A stretch of DNA of 64,000 nt. It comes from Brachycybe producta (Eukaryota; Arthropoda; Diplopoda; Playtdesmida; Andrognathidae). The stretch is from assembly GCA_036925085.1 (NCBI GenBank), contig JAUPFP010000008.1:7130777-7194776 (forward strand), given 5' to 3'. The first letter of the stretch is position 1. Each line of letters opens with the position of its first letter. The position numbers and the translations under genes were made by a program. Positions 22,361-35,439 of the stretch are shown in pieces. A model generated the notes under the pieces. That model was given only the letters and a program-made list of their open reading frames with translations. It was not told where the DNA came from and made no database searches.

Positions 22361-25300
22361 GAAAAAGGTGGGTTAGGTTCATCCATCCGAAATGAAGGCG
22401 AATTGAAGTGGGTTAACTTTGAAGAAGAAAAAAGGTGGGTGTTTCTATATTTTTTTTTTTCATTTAACACGACGTCATCATTCATTTCAGCACAAAATTC
22501 AGCGATTGTGGATATTTTTCTTTTAAATGGACAAGTCTAGTTGTTTCATCAGAGAAACAACACACTTGGAAAGAAATGTTCAGTGAGCAACCTCATTTGA
22601 AAAAATATCTCAGGAGGGATTACATGCATGCTTTATTGGCGTATAGTAAGAAAAAGAAAAGGCTAAGCGTGGAGGCTAAACATGGTAAACAAATGACAAA
22701 ATGACTGCTAAATTTTAACCGACGTGCTAATACCTGGGAAATATCATTGCTATCATTATAATTGATTTAAGAGTGGGAGGCAACATTTCCTTTCAAAAAA
22801 ATCTATGAAACCTGTCAATTGCAAATTGTATTCATTTTAGCATAGTAGTCAGTGGTTATGGTAATTTTTAGGTAATATATTTTCCATTCATTAGCAATTC
22901 TAAGTTTTTATTTCAATAATTGCTATCTGTGCAATACTTTGATATAGCTATATAATTAATTTGCAAACTGCAAAAGTGGTAAGTCGCTTTAAATTCACAT
23001 TTAAGTACGGTTTTAATTGCTGAAATTTAACTAGAATTTTTTTGTTACACTGCAGTTTGAAAACAACTTTTTTATAAAAAAACAACTTGTAAATGTTTTA
23101 AAAACTAGAAGAGTAACTTGAATTTAAGTAAGGATATTTTCATCTTTAAAAAATGTTTATTGCATTTTACTGCCATAAAAAGTTTATTTTAAAATATATT
23201 TACATAAATACTGTACACTTTAGTAATTAAGAGTTCAAAAAACACCTGATAAAATCTAAAATGTGCTAGCATTAAATTTAACAGTTCGTATTTAGATGTT
23301 CTTTGGTGTTTTATATTTAGGCCAATATTTAAGTATATAATTAATTATTAATAATTAGAACTACAGTTTTTCGTTATGTTTTTTTAATTTATTTGACATT
23401 ACAGAAGAATAAAAAAATGTGACAATTTGAATGGACAATTGAGGACTTTGTGACACGCCAAGTTGGATTGTGTACTACAATTGTGAATTTTGCAATGTGA
23501 TTTTGCAAATAGTTTTCGCGTTTTTTTGTTTTGTCATTGGATTTTATTTCACCTTGGATGAAATGAAGGTATGCCTATTTAATTTTTTACTCCTTTTTTT
23601 TATCTACTTTCTCAATTTGTGGTCTATAAAAAGCCATGTTTAAACTTTCTTTTTCTGTTTTTTTTAAATACTACTTGTATTTTAAAACCGGTCTTTTTAA
23701 AAGTATTGCACTGTGACCTGATAAAAAAGACCACTTTTTTGTACTTAGTGATTTTTTTGTTTTATTTTTTCATCAAGCAAACAAACTTTTAATTTAAAAT
23801 TTTAAAACGTTGAAATGAAAATAATAATAATTAAAAGTAAAAGTCATTACCGCGTTTTTAAATCCATGTGAAGAAAAGAGAGAACAAATAAAAATGTTGT
23901 AGGTGTTTCGAATGGAGTTTTATGTAAAATGTGAGTAAGCAAAATTGGGCGGAACGTGTCAAAAGAGGTCACAAGCAGGCCCCTACCTATTATGAGGGCG
24001 AACTTCGGGTTGGCCCAATTTTAAGTCTTGATTCATGATTCATGATTAAATTATTGGGTACTTTAAGTACGGAATAAGCTAATAAGTTTAAAGAATAAAA
24101 AAACGCTAAACGAGCACAAGTAAAATAACTTTTTAGGGTTCATTTTTGGACCTTTTTTTTCTTCCATTGTTCAATTCAATACTTGTATTTATATTGTCTT
24201 TTATGTAACGTGCAAGTGTGTTCTTGTAAACTGGTGATATGTAACAAATGAAAAAAAATATGTAAAAGGTTTTATACAAGAAATCATACAATTTGAATGT
24301 ATGAAATATCTTACATTTTCTCATTTGTCCTAAGGCGAAAACGAGTGTACACGGATGTAACAGTAGGTTAAATGAGCTAATTTCTTTGAATCAGTCACGG
24401 AGATTATTTGAATTTAGTTCTTATTTAGCTCTTCTTTGCAACCTTTGATATATTTTATTAATTATAATAATTTTCTCTAACAATAACTGAAAAAAGGCAA
24501 TTTTATCTTCCTCAAATGAAAAATAATGTTGTTGCTTTTGCTTTTTTTTATTATAAGCAATTCTGAAAGTGACAGCTGATTAAATAAACTGGACACAGTT
24601 AAATATTACAGCATGCTTTTATTTAGAAAAAAAAAATAACAACTATGTCAAGGAATTCAACCTCGTTCAGGAAAAGCCACAATCAAAAGAGAGAAAAACC
24701 CTTTTTAAATTCATATTTCCAAGAATATTATTCTCGAAAAAGGTTTTTTTAAAAATATTTCTTACTTTCAAAACGCGTTATTGTTTTATTTTTAAATGGT
24801 AATTTTTGTAGTGTGTCCAAATTGATTTATTTCATAATGTCTTTGTGCATACTTGTAGTGTGATACATGTTACAAGCAATGACAATAATAATTATAGTGG
24901 CAATGGCACCGATTGATACAATATTAGATTTCAGTCTGCATAACTTAAGAATTTAATATTGACTCTGACGTCGCACCTACATATGTTAGTAATGTACAGA
25001 AAATGCCATACGTGTGTGTTTGTGTGCGTATGTGTTTATGAAAATGTCTTAAAATTTAAAATGTAACATATGTGAGCATGTTTTTGACATATGGTCTTTT
25101 TCATTGTTAGAGACATTACCATCATAATTTGAAAAATGAAACATCTTTGTATACAGTATTTATGTAGTTTGTGTGTTATGGAAAAGCATGACATAGGGCC
25201 TACCTGGAATGTTTGATGGAGATGTTGTCTGTTTGTTTTAGTATCAGGTGGACAATAGTGTCTTGTGACTGTATAGTGCGATGTTTATATAAATTTAATT

Positions 25301-26147
25301 GTGATTATGTTGTATGGAGTGTGTGTACTAATCTCCTTTTTTTTATCTGTTTTTGTTTTGTTTTCAAGAAAGTTGAAAGTTGAAATGTTGCACCTGTGTA
25401 TGGAATGCTCGTCATCTGTTTCATTTCAGTGTTAAAAACATGCAATACATATTTTTTGTACTCTCTATATATAGCTAATTTATTATTATCATTATATGTA
25501 ATGTTGGTGTGTATGTGCAATAATTAATTATTAATGGTTTAGTTGAAACGGTGCTTGTGTAAGATTGGAGTCTTAGTGTGTTTGTAAGTATTACAGGGTT
25601 TTTATTTATTGTGTTGTAATATAAGAGATTCTCATCACTCTAAGAAAAATCTTCAATGGACTTTCTTTTTTAACATAAGAAATTCTAAAAAAAAAGTTAG
25701 AAAAAATAAACTCTTATCATTTTGTGTTCTTCAGTATTATTTTTTATGGTTTGGATTTCAAGTTGTGTTGATTTCAAATTGGAACTAATGAACGCCTGGT
25801 TAATCAAGTTCAACCGATTTGTTTCTTTGGATATAATTTTATGCATCGACTGTTAAAGAATTTCTCAAATTACTTCAAAATGTTCTTTTTCTTTTCCTTT
25901 TTTTTTGTTAGATTTCAAATAATAGTAACCTAACCTTTTAACACAAAAACCAGATAACATCAAGAATAATTTAATTTTTTTTAAACGAAAAACTGGTTTA
26001 TTTTTTAAAAAAATATTTAGAATGAAGGACGACATTTGGGCGAATTTATTGAACATTATTAATACTACTTATAAGTAGTTATTGCAAAATTTGCAAATGA
26101 ATCGCAACAATGGAATACAATTCTAAGCAACATTAAAAAGGAATTTT

Positions 26148-26390
26148 AAGTATTTTAGGAACAAGAAAAGTAAATGAACCAAGTAAGGGGATTTTTCATA
26201 TCTTTAAAAAAAAAATAAATATTTAATTGCAATTTGAAATTCTTCTGTTTTGAATTTCACTTCAAGGGGGGTCAATATTTAGCAATCTACAACAACTAAA
26301 ATTTGGCCATTTTCAAATTAAAATTCTTAAATTTATTAACATGAAAATATTTGTTGTGATTCAGTTTTTCTTCTAGTTTCTAACTTAAAG
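26148..26390. mobile_element. Diverged MITE, CTAGAAGGGTAGC family
   Basis: The left end AAGAAAAGTAAATGAACCAA with AAGGGGATTTTTCATATCTT is matched by the inverted right end ACATGAAAATAT and TTCTTCTAGTTTCTAA. It is about 240 bp and non-coding. Confidence 0.55.
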
Positions 26391-28200
26391 TTGGATTCAA
26401 AATGCACGGTACTGTGGCACAGTCTGTCGTTTAAAATTCAATATCTTTGAAACTTTATATTGTTAGCAACATATCAAAATATAATAGTTATAAAAAAAAT
26501 TGATAAATAATTAACAAAGTTATTTAATTTTTTTAAAGAAAAGTTGAAAAAAATTGTTTTTTTTAGAAAAAATATCGCGATTTAAACTTTAGTTTTAAGA
26601 AAGCAATAACTTTGTTAAAGTTTCACACATTTGTTTAATATTTTGTAAAATTTATATTTCGACAGGTTCCTAACCATCAACTGAAATTTTCAATTTTTAG
26701 TATTTATAATTTTTGAGATATTTAATATTAAACGATTTGTTCTGAGACATATTGTAATTTATTTCTTAGTTATAATTTGGCTCGAGAGCCACACATTGCT
26801 GATGTTTGTTTGTGTTAATCTTTAGAAGTATTGTACTGTGTAGTATAAATACCCACAACACAGTTGATAGAAATTGTTATAATTGAGCATAATGGTGGGC
26901 CACATTTCTTTATATGATGATAATTTGTATGTTTCGTAATTCGTAGTTGTGTGTGAATTTAATTGATGGATGTATTAACTTATTTCGTTTTTTTTTACTT
27001 TTATTGTATTTTATAGTTACTTAAATGTCAGAAATATGGATGTCATCATCCTTTTCCTCATAACTCAATGGATGAAAATTATTTCACTCAAGACATAAAT
27101 TGAAATGAGACACAACTGAATGAGAAACGGAATCAGAAGAAAAGAAAAATTTAAGAAAAGAAAAACTTTCAAGTCATGTTTCAATGTGGACATCATCATC
27201 ATCATCATCATCATGTGAACAGAAAACTTTACTTTGTTTTCTTTCTCCTTTTTTTTTCTGGTGAGAAGAATTTATAACAAATTTCTTTTAAAAAACAAAA
27301 ACAATTTTTGGTTGAATTTCAGGTGGGTTTTTTTTTCAATTTTCAGACAGAAAAAATGAACTATTTCTTCACTTTTTGAACATTGTGCATAAATAACATG
27401 TAAACGCTTTTTAAATAGATAAAAATGGATTTATCTGATTTAAATAAAATTGTTTTAATGTTTTTTCGATTTTTATTTTAATTTTGAAATTCAATAATTA
27501 TATTTAAAATTAATTATGGGATATTATCATTAAGATAAAAATTTTAAATGTATATTATTTAGCAAAAAACATAATTAAATTAATTATCTGAAGTAATTAA
27601 TAGCTGCAATCATCAGATGCAATAGCAGAAAATGCAAAATCTAAACGATTTGGTTTAAGAAATTATTTGAAGAATTTCTTTTCTAACCAAAAACGTATTT
27701 TTTTAATTACCGGGTGTGTTAAATTATTCAACTTTATGCAAATTTTCAAAAATTATGAATTTTTATGCAAATTTTCAAATGCATTTTTATTTTTCAATTA
27801 AGGCAAATATGCAAGAGAAAAACTTGGCACTTCCTCTTTGTTTGCTCTGACTAGTTGGAAATAAATCTTAATTTCTTCTAAAAAAAAAGAAAGCTAGTTC
27901 CTTTCTGTGTTTCTGTTTTCGTAATTTTTTTTTTGCACCATGTCGTAAAATGGAAAAAAATTAGACCAGTTTTCTGACACACTAATAATAATTTTAATAA
28001 TGAATAAGAAATTTCAGTTCAAAATTGTTCTGTCACAATTTGTTCTGAGAACTTTTTTTTATAATCTGCTTCAACTTTTAAACAAAAGAAAAAAAGATCA
28101 TCGACCACTTCCTTGTGAAATTCAATTGTGAAAACCTTATTGTGTGACTTATTTAATATATATATATTTTTTAAAACATTTTTATTTAAAAAGGTTTTAG

Positions 28201-31200
28201 GTTTGAATATGTGTCCTGTACTGAGAAACAGGTTGATACCGAAGTGGTTCAAAGTGGAGTAGCCATTAATGACCCTGCCGAAGTGCCCCACGAACTCGAA
28301 GCGCCTCCTTCATCGTCCGAAGACAGAAAAGACATTTCAGTAGAACACAACGAACAACCCGTAATTTTATCCGATGAAAAGACAAAACTTACTAAACGTC
28401 TTCGTGACGAAGTTCAAGATGTTACTCCTGATTTGTTTGATTCCAACTATACAGTAGACATCAGTTCCACGACCGTTAATCTAGATGACGATCGGAGGTC
28501 GTCGAAAGGACCGCGAAGAAAATTGACGACAACGACGACGACGACGACGGAACTTGACAATGTCGAGTATGCCGCTGAAAGTGAAGTATCCAATTGGAAT
28601 CCGACCAAATTTCCTGCTGCAAAAAGCACGTCACAAATTTCAACATCATCCGAAGTTACGAATGTCGAAGGACACTTTGATGGACGTCGACATCAGCAGT
28701 CGTCGATGTCACCTACCACACAGCCGGCCACTTCAACAGAAGAGAGTTCTGTGGATTTCGAAGAACCTTCCGAAGTTCTGTACACTGTAACTGAAAAAAG
28801 TCTGGAGGTTATTTCGACGGTTGACGAGAGTTTGACCCGATCAGAAACACCTACTGAGAGTTCGTCATTATCGTTGGACGAAAGTTCTTCATTATCAGTA
28901 GACGAGAGTCCTTCGTCGTCGGTGGAGGAGAGTTCTTCATCATCAGTAGACGAGAGTCCTTCGTCGTCGGTGGCCGAGAGTCCTTCATCATCAGTAGACG
29001 AGAGTCCTTCGTCGTCGGTGGCCGAGAGTCCTTCGTCGTCGGTGGCCGAGAGTCCTTCGTCGTCGGTGGCCGAGAGTCCTTCGTCGTCGGTGGACGAGAG
29101 TTCTTCATCATCAGTAGACGAGAGTCCTTCGTCATCGGTGAATGATATTTCGGCTGACGATGCAGATACTGAGAAGTTGAAAAGTCCTCCGAACAATACG
29201 GCTTTTTTGGAGGTGTCCACAGAAAACCCGTTAGTTGGAAACACTTCTTTACTCATTGAACATCAGAAAGACAAATCAGGTGGCCGGTCACTACAAGAAC
29301 ATGAGCCTGTGACGAACAGTACTCGAGGCTTTAATGGAAGTGCCATTGGTCTGCTCTCATCCAGTACACTTCAAAATATATCCACAAATACCTTACAAAC
29401 AAACACAGGTGTCCAGTTTTTGGCTTCCTCTACGGTGTCATTTAATGAATCGACATCAAATGAGGACGGTGACCACCTGATTTCATCTTTTGAAATCTCT
29501 TCGAAACTGTTTACTGTAGAACAACTCATAACTAGTGCCATAGAGCTACAGAGCGTTGCTGTTTCTAGTCAAATTTCTTATACGCCATCATCACTTTCAA
29601 GTTCTTACTCAAGTGTCTTTGACTTCGATGTGGACCAAACATCATCGATGCAACCGCGGATGTCTTCGTCATTCGCGGTGTTGTTCACCTCTAATGGGAG
29701 CACTACTGTGCCTTCTGTGACCACTGATCAACAGTATGGCAACGAAGTGCAACACGAATCGTCCATAACAACAACCAAACATTCCATGGAAGAAGATTCC
29801 GCAGTGATTTTCGGTCAAATTGAAGTCGAACCTACAAAAACGGATGACAAACAAGAAGAATCTTTACCAGAAGAAGTAGAAAACAACGATGGAGGAACAG
29901 GAGTAGCAGCAGCAGATGAACAAAACTTTCCAGTGGATGAGGACGAAGTTCCTTCAAAAGAATCTAAACCTCGTGAAGATCCAAAACTCGAAGATGGATC
30001 TCCAAAAGAGGAATCCGTACCGAAGATCGTGGCAGGACCTGCCAACGAGACTGTTAAAGAGTTGCTCGGTGGTGTTTCTGTGGTGCTATCATCGACAGCT
30101 GCCACTGTTTACAACAGGACGTCAGTGACACTCTATTCTTCGAAGTTTTTTGATAGCACCGCTTCCGGCATACCGGTGTTAATGTCTAGTATGGGATTAA
30201 GTTCGTCATCTTCAGTGTATATGGAAAAAATGACGTCTCCTGCGTTTGATGTCTCAACATCATCTTACGTCAATACGTCTTCTGAGCTTCAACAACAGAT
30301 GGACATCTTAAACTCCACCTCAAGTGAACGGTCTACAGGATTTGTTCCCATTGTGGCCACGAAAGCTACGAGCTTAATGGATAGAAGGACAAAATACAAC
30401 AGGCTTCCGACGGAGCGGAATACGGATGGTATGAGTATATTCCTAGTGCAGAATGGTCATTTCATAACAAAATTTAAGTGTACATTTAGGTACATTAAGT
30501 GTACATTCAAGAAGAAAATCTGGATCTTGAATTTCAACTGGAGCCCTCTGAACAGGGTTCCAACATTCCATTCAAAATCTTGTAAATTGTAATGTCACAC
30601 AATTGAAAGGACCCACTCTGTACAAGTAATAAAACATATTTTTAAAAAAACAAAAATGGGGATTTTGTTTTTCAGATAAAGATGACCACGATGTCGTCAC
30701 CGATCTCAGTTACAACAACCCGGACATTGTCCTTCCTACAATCAGAGTGCCGGTTGCGTATTTGTCAATAACTCTCAAGTGTTCGTGGACTTATTTTTGT
30801 ACAAAAAGGCTAGAATTTCAGAAAGAATTTGCTCGTCAGTTAAAGAGTGCCGTGAAGATGAATATCGACCAGTCTCAGGTTGTGTTCTTCAATGTTCAAA
30901 TTTGCCAACACGCCGTTTTTCCTAGAAATGTGTCGGTGCCGATAGAGACGTTGAATGTTGCTACAGCAGTCATCACGGTGCCGTTGTACGTTTCAGACGA
31001 ATGGGGTGTCTACAGTAAATCTCTAACCGAACTTCTCGGAATACTCATCATACGTAATCGGCATCGAGGAACGGGATCGGTTAACGGTACCAATGTCACG
31101 GTACCGAATGTGGTTCTTGCTGTTCAGTTGCATCGTAAGGAAGAGAGCACGTCGAGTTACGCTCAAAACAACACAAACCTAGATGGAGATGTCGGAATCA

Positions 31201-33175
31201 TTGCAGTTATAACTATTTCTTGTATTGCTGCCATTTGCTTGGTTTTACTCTTTATTTTACTCGTTAGTTTCTTTCGTTGTTACCAAAATCTAAAAATTAA
31301 AATTAAGTTTTTAAACATAATTATTTCACGGTGCAGATGAAATTTGTTAATTATTTTGTGTTTTGTTTTGTAATTTTAAAGTATGTACTGAAGAGACGCA
31401 ATGGACTGAAAGAGAAGACTCGACGTTGCCGTCCCGTTGGCGATGCCTACAGTTTGGATTCCGTGTCCTCCATTCATTCGAGTTTCAGAAGACGCAAAAG
31501 TAGAGCATCGAAAAGATCGTATCTCAATCAAGGATTTGATGATCCTGTAAGCTAATTTTGCTTCGGAGAAAAAAAATAAATGTTTATGATCACTTTTGTT
31601 TGAGATGTGTTAGAAAATTTACATGAATTTAATTAAAAAAAAATTTAAAAAATCCACATATTTTTACACCAATTGGCAAAAAGGCTTCAGAAATAATAGA
31701 TTACTCATTTTTTTAGCATGCCACAACCAATAAGCTAAATTTTCCTGGACTTGCGAATGCTTCCATTGACGATGAAGCACTTGCCGAAGAATACAAGGTC
31801 TACCTGAAACACATCTAGTTGCCACAATTTCACGTATTATGTTCTCCTTGTTTTTTTTTCTAATAGCAAATTTCAATGCAAATGGCAAGATATGAAGAAT
31901 TGCCAGTTGGAGCGGAAGTGAAGAACCGATATGCCAACATTATACCTTGTAGAATTTTCGTTCAATTTTCTTTTGATCACATGACTTTGCTAGAAGTTGA
32001 ATTTCAATTATTTTTATTTATGCATTTGATAGTTCCAGAGACGAGGGTCGTTCTCATTTCAAAAACGGACGAAAGTGGTTCTGATTATATCAATGCAAAT
32101 TACGTTCGAGTAAGTTAAAATTATTTTTGAAAACTCGGATATTTTAATAATTTTATATGACGTGTGTCATGTAGGGATATCGTGGCGAACAGAAACGTTA
32201 CATAGCATGCCAAGCACCGCTTGCAAATACAATAATTGATTTCTGGCAAATGGTCTGGGAGAACCAGTGCAAAGTTATAGTCATGTTGACGGCCATTGAG
32301 GAAGATGGAGTGGTATACTAAATGGCAAATTATTTAAAAAGCCAAACCTAGACTCTCTATTTTTACAAAGATAGTCTTCTCGTTGTTGTTTTTAAGAATA
32401 AATGTGCTCCATACTTTTCTGAAACTGACACGTTGGATTGTCACCGTCTTTATGGCGATTATCAGGTGACGACGAAGAAAAAGGATGTGCGGGAATCGTA
32501 CACAGTGTCTGCGTTGCAGCTCAAAAACTTGGAGGTGTTAAATTATTTTTCATATTTTTTTTACGAGAATTTGATTTGATGGACTGTAATTGTAGAAAAA
32601 TTTGATGCGTGACGTGATCCATTTTTGGTATACGTCTTGGCCCCCTCAAAACGTTCCGATCGATCGTAATTCGATCACCGAACTTCTAGTCGAAACGAGA
32701 CCTTACACGAAGTCTAATTCTGGACCCATGGTTGTCCATTGCAGGTATCTTTTGTTTTTGTTCTTTTTGTGTGGTTAATTTGCTTTATTTATTTTTTTTT
32801 GTTTCGTTGTTGTTTAGTCCTGGAACGGGAAGAACCGGAACTGTGATTGCAATAGACATTTGTATGCACGAATTCGAATTCACTCGTACGGTGGACATTC
32901 CTCGTTGTGTGCACAGGATAAGACAGGACAGAGGTGGTTCTGTACAAACGTCGGAACAATACATTTTTATATACGAGGTATTCATCGAAGTCATAAAAGT
33001 ATTTTGTTTACTAATAATGAAACATTTGAACATTAATTTTTAGTTTTTTTTAACCATTTTGTTTTATTTTGAATTTAACTGAGAAAAATATATCACTTGT
33101 TTGTAGGTTCTTGGTGAATATGCATCAAAATTAATGAATCACTCAGGAAGGTCATCAGTAAGGTCTACAAGATGA
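28201..33175 (+). CDS. Receptor-type protein tyrosine phosphatase, mucin-like ectodomain (5' end missing)
   Basis: A single-pass membrane phosphatase. Visible exons: 28201-30428, 30676-31262, 31382-31546, 31717-31797, 31867-31948, 32033-32109, 32175-32312, 32397-32534, 32596-32744, 32818-32977, 33107-33175, 1290 residues from the first visible codon. The acceptor at 28199-28200 shows that signal-peptide exon(s) lie upstream; I could not find them. Residues 1-740 are Ser/Thr/Glu-rich with an 8-residue repeat array, followed by a globular juxtamembrane domain with N-glycosylation sites (possibly SEA-like), a transmembrane helix (about 917-940), an Arg-rich stretch and one PTP domain: [20 protein letters not shown] (usually QGPL), [18 protein letters not shown] (Cys 1214), QTSEQY. 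The general-acid loop reads WPP (1180-1182), not [11 protein letters not shown] and VIVMLT..EDGV recall IA-2/PTPRN, but the ectodomain does not, so no orthologue is named. Confidence 0.85.
28852..29142 (+). repeat. 24 bp coding minisatellite
   Basis: About 12 head-to-tail units encode the octapeptide (D/A/E)ES(P/S)SSSV. Central units are nearly identical at the DNA level (GAGAGTCCTTCGTCGTCGGTGG), while outer units drift. The array stays in frame, so copy-number change would alter only the stalk length of the receptor. Ser-dense repeats are expected to be O-glycosylated. Confidence 0.9.
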
Positions 33176-33398
33176 CTTAATTCAATAATTATGAGTCATA
33201 TATGTAACCCTGGTGAGTGGTTACTATTACTACAATCTCACCAATTTCCAAAAGAAAATGTACTTTTTTTTATGATTGTTAAATTGTTTTTCGTTCTATA
33301 TTTTATTGTATTTATATCTAAGCTAATTTACTAAAATTGACTTTTTTATTTCCGAGATTATTCCATTAAGTTATTTCGGATACGTAAATTACTTACTT

Positions 33399-33481
33399 GA
33401 AAGTGTTTTGGAAACTACTTGAATACGTTTTTATATATTGATTTAAAACGAAAATTCTTCTCTAGTTTCTAAAACACTTTC
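33399..33481. mobile_element. Short solo copy of the CTAGAAGGGTAGC family ends
   Basis: TGAAAGTGTTTTGGAAACTA at the left is the inverted match of TAGTTTCTAAAACACTTTC at the right, about 83 bp overall. It appears to be two terminal repeats with almost all of the interior deleted. It lies in the phosphatase 3' UTR. Confidence 0.6.
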
Positions 33482-33518
33482 TTGTTTTGTTTTTCTTAAT
33501 GTTGCTTCTGAAATGCAG

Positions 33519-33524
33519 AATAAA
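33519..33524 (+). terminator. Candidate phosphatase polyadenylation signal
   Basis: AATAAA lies about 345 bases after the stop codon at 33175. A second candidate (ATAATAAAAG) lies near 33598. Confidence 0.45.
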
Positions 33525-35439
33525 AAGAGTTCTATTCTAATGTTTTTCTTAATTGGCATATTTTGCAATATATGTCTATTTATAAAGCACCAGAAATATA
33601 ATAAAAGTTGCAGAAAAACTTTTTTTTTATTCACACGAGTTTTATATTATTTATTGTAGCTATTTAATTCGAATTTAACTTATTCATTATTATGGCAATC
33701 AAAAACATATGGAGGTTTTTTTTTCTTCCTGTAAATTACACAGGGTATAATGTTATATTATGACATACTTATAAATTATAAATTATAATATGTGCAATGT
33801 TATGAAATACAGTCGCCATATTATTACTTGAAACTTGTGACGACAGAGAAGGTGACCAAAAAGCAAAGAGACATAGCAGCTGCTCGGGTCATATTAGCTT
33901 CAAATCTATGACGCAATGTCTCAATCATTTATCAGTTTCCGAAATATTTCCCGCCAATTTGTTCACCACGTTTATTGGTTGTAATTGTAATAACGGCCAT
34001 TTTAGGTCACCGTCTGTTTTTTTTATTACATTCGACTTTAGCCTACAGGAGGGCGCTGCATCTGTATAAAAAATAATTTGAAATCATGTTACTATTATTA
34101 ACTTTACAAATCTTGACTATTAATGGCATCATAGCAGACGACACAATGAAACCAAGATGGACGATTTTCTACCCACAATGCACCATGATATAAAAAAAGC
34201 CTTGCGTAATATAAAAAAACAACGAAAAAAAACAAAACAATTGTATTAGTTTTGTCAATGGTGGCGCCACTTGAGTTAAAGAGCGCGATCGATAGTTGTA
34301 AATCTAAAAATATCTTTTGTGTAAATTTTAACTAAGCGCGCGCGGTATTTTGGGTGTTTAGAATCTTTCTATAAACTTCCGTGTGTTCTACGGGTGATGA
34401 TGATGATGATGAGGATGAGGATGAGAATTTATCCCGACATGTAAACAAAAAACTAATCAATGTAGCCCCCCCCCCCCTGCCTCTTTTTGTTAATGATCAT
34501 GTAAACAAACACCTTCTCATTGGAATTTCAATGCAAAAAAATCCTAATGTTAATATATTTATTTTAAAAAAATATTTTGTATGAATTATTAACGTACGCA
34601 GAAATGGTTTCATGTCTAAAAAAATGTTGTTGTTGTTTTTTGACAGAAAAACCATTTAATCCACCCTTGAAACCCTTTTTTAGCTTGAAGGTATCGATTT
34701 AAATATAAAAAAACCGCCACGTAAATAAATTTGGGAGTTCATTTTGCGTTTTTATTTGCATTTCGTGCAAAAAATATATATATATCTGTAATTTAACCAG
34801 AGAGTTTATCAGCTAGCCGACCTAATCCCTTATACTTAACGTATCATGTAAATTTTTTGTGTAAATTGTGTGTTTTTTTATAAATGTAATTAAACAAAAG
34901 TATTTCATTTTTGTAAAATAATTTATACAAGAGATGCAATGTATTGCAGGGAAGTTTCACTTTAAGGCAATTTAAAATAAAAGAACAACTGAACATCAAC
35001 ATATATCTGAGTGTTTACATTTCGAAGAATAAGGCGTGTCTTATTATGATTAAATTATAGATAAACCAAAATGGCGTCTGTTTTATACTGTATTATGTTC
35101 AACATACGCCATATTAGTTCATTCATGAACCCCAAGATCTTCAATAATAATACGTCATATTACCGTCTTGTTCTTTTTTATAAGTAACTCCACCTTTTCT
35201 TATGAAAGCGGAGAGAGCTTTTTTCCGCTCTTTAGTTCTTCATTTTAATTCACTCGGAGTACTCAGATTTCTTGCTTTACCATAGACTCTCATGTTAATT
35301 GTATTATTAATTTTACTCCTTGCGATCTATTTTATTAAGCGCTCTGAATGCATGGTCAGGTGATCTTCGTATCGTTTCTTATTGGCTGAGTTAACGATTG
35401 GACCCCCTGCATTGCTGAACCATAACAAGCTCAGCCATC

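Larger units (their letters stand above)
20971..28200. other. Non-coding spacer between PMVK and the phosphatase
   Basis: Seven kilobases of very AT-rich DNA with no recognised exon. The unseen 5' exon or exons of the phosphatase at 28201 probably lie here, so much of this may be an intron. It contains copies of two inverted-repeat families (21091-21284, 22170-22360, 23098-23170, 26148-26390) and a (CAT)8 microsatellite at 27191-27214. Confidence 0.55.
33176..35439. other. Spacer between the phosphatase and CRTC
   Basis: No coding exon is seen. It holds the phosphatase 3' UTR (AATAAA at 33519-33524), a short inverted-repeat element (33399-33481), a poly-C run near 34467, and the CRTC upstream region with an AAAATGGCGTCTG motif near 35069. 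Confidence 0.5.

Noticed and set aside
23506-23574. Hydrophobic frame ending in a good donor, a candidate signal-peptide exon for the phosphatase
   Set aside because: No ATG precedes it in frame after a stop, and its phase does not match the acceptor at 28200.
27037-27099. Short ATG frame with a signal-peptide-like start
   Set aside because: It runs into TAA with no usable donor before the stop.
28693-29256. Long minus-strand open frame opposite the phosphatase ectodomain
   Set aside because: It is the antisense of the 24 bp repeat; the period of 24 keeps all frames open. No independent evidence supports a gene.
30770-30823. Possible small intron (GTGTTCG to TTTCAG) in phosphatase exon 2
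   Set aside because: Its 43-base length would break the reading frame that otherwise runs through to the transmembrane helix.
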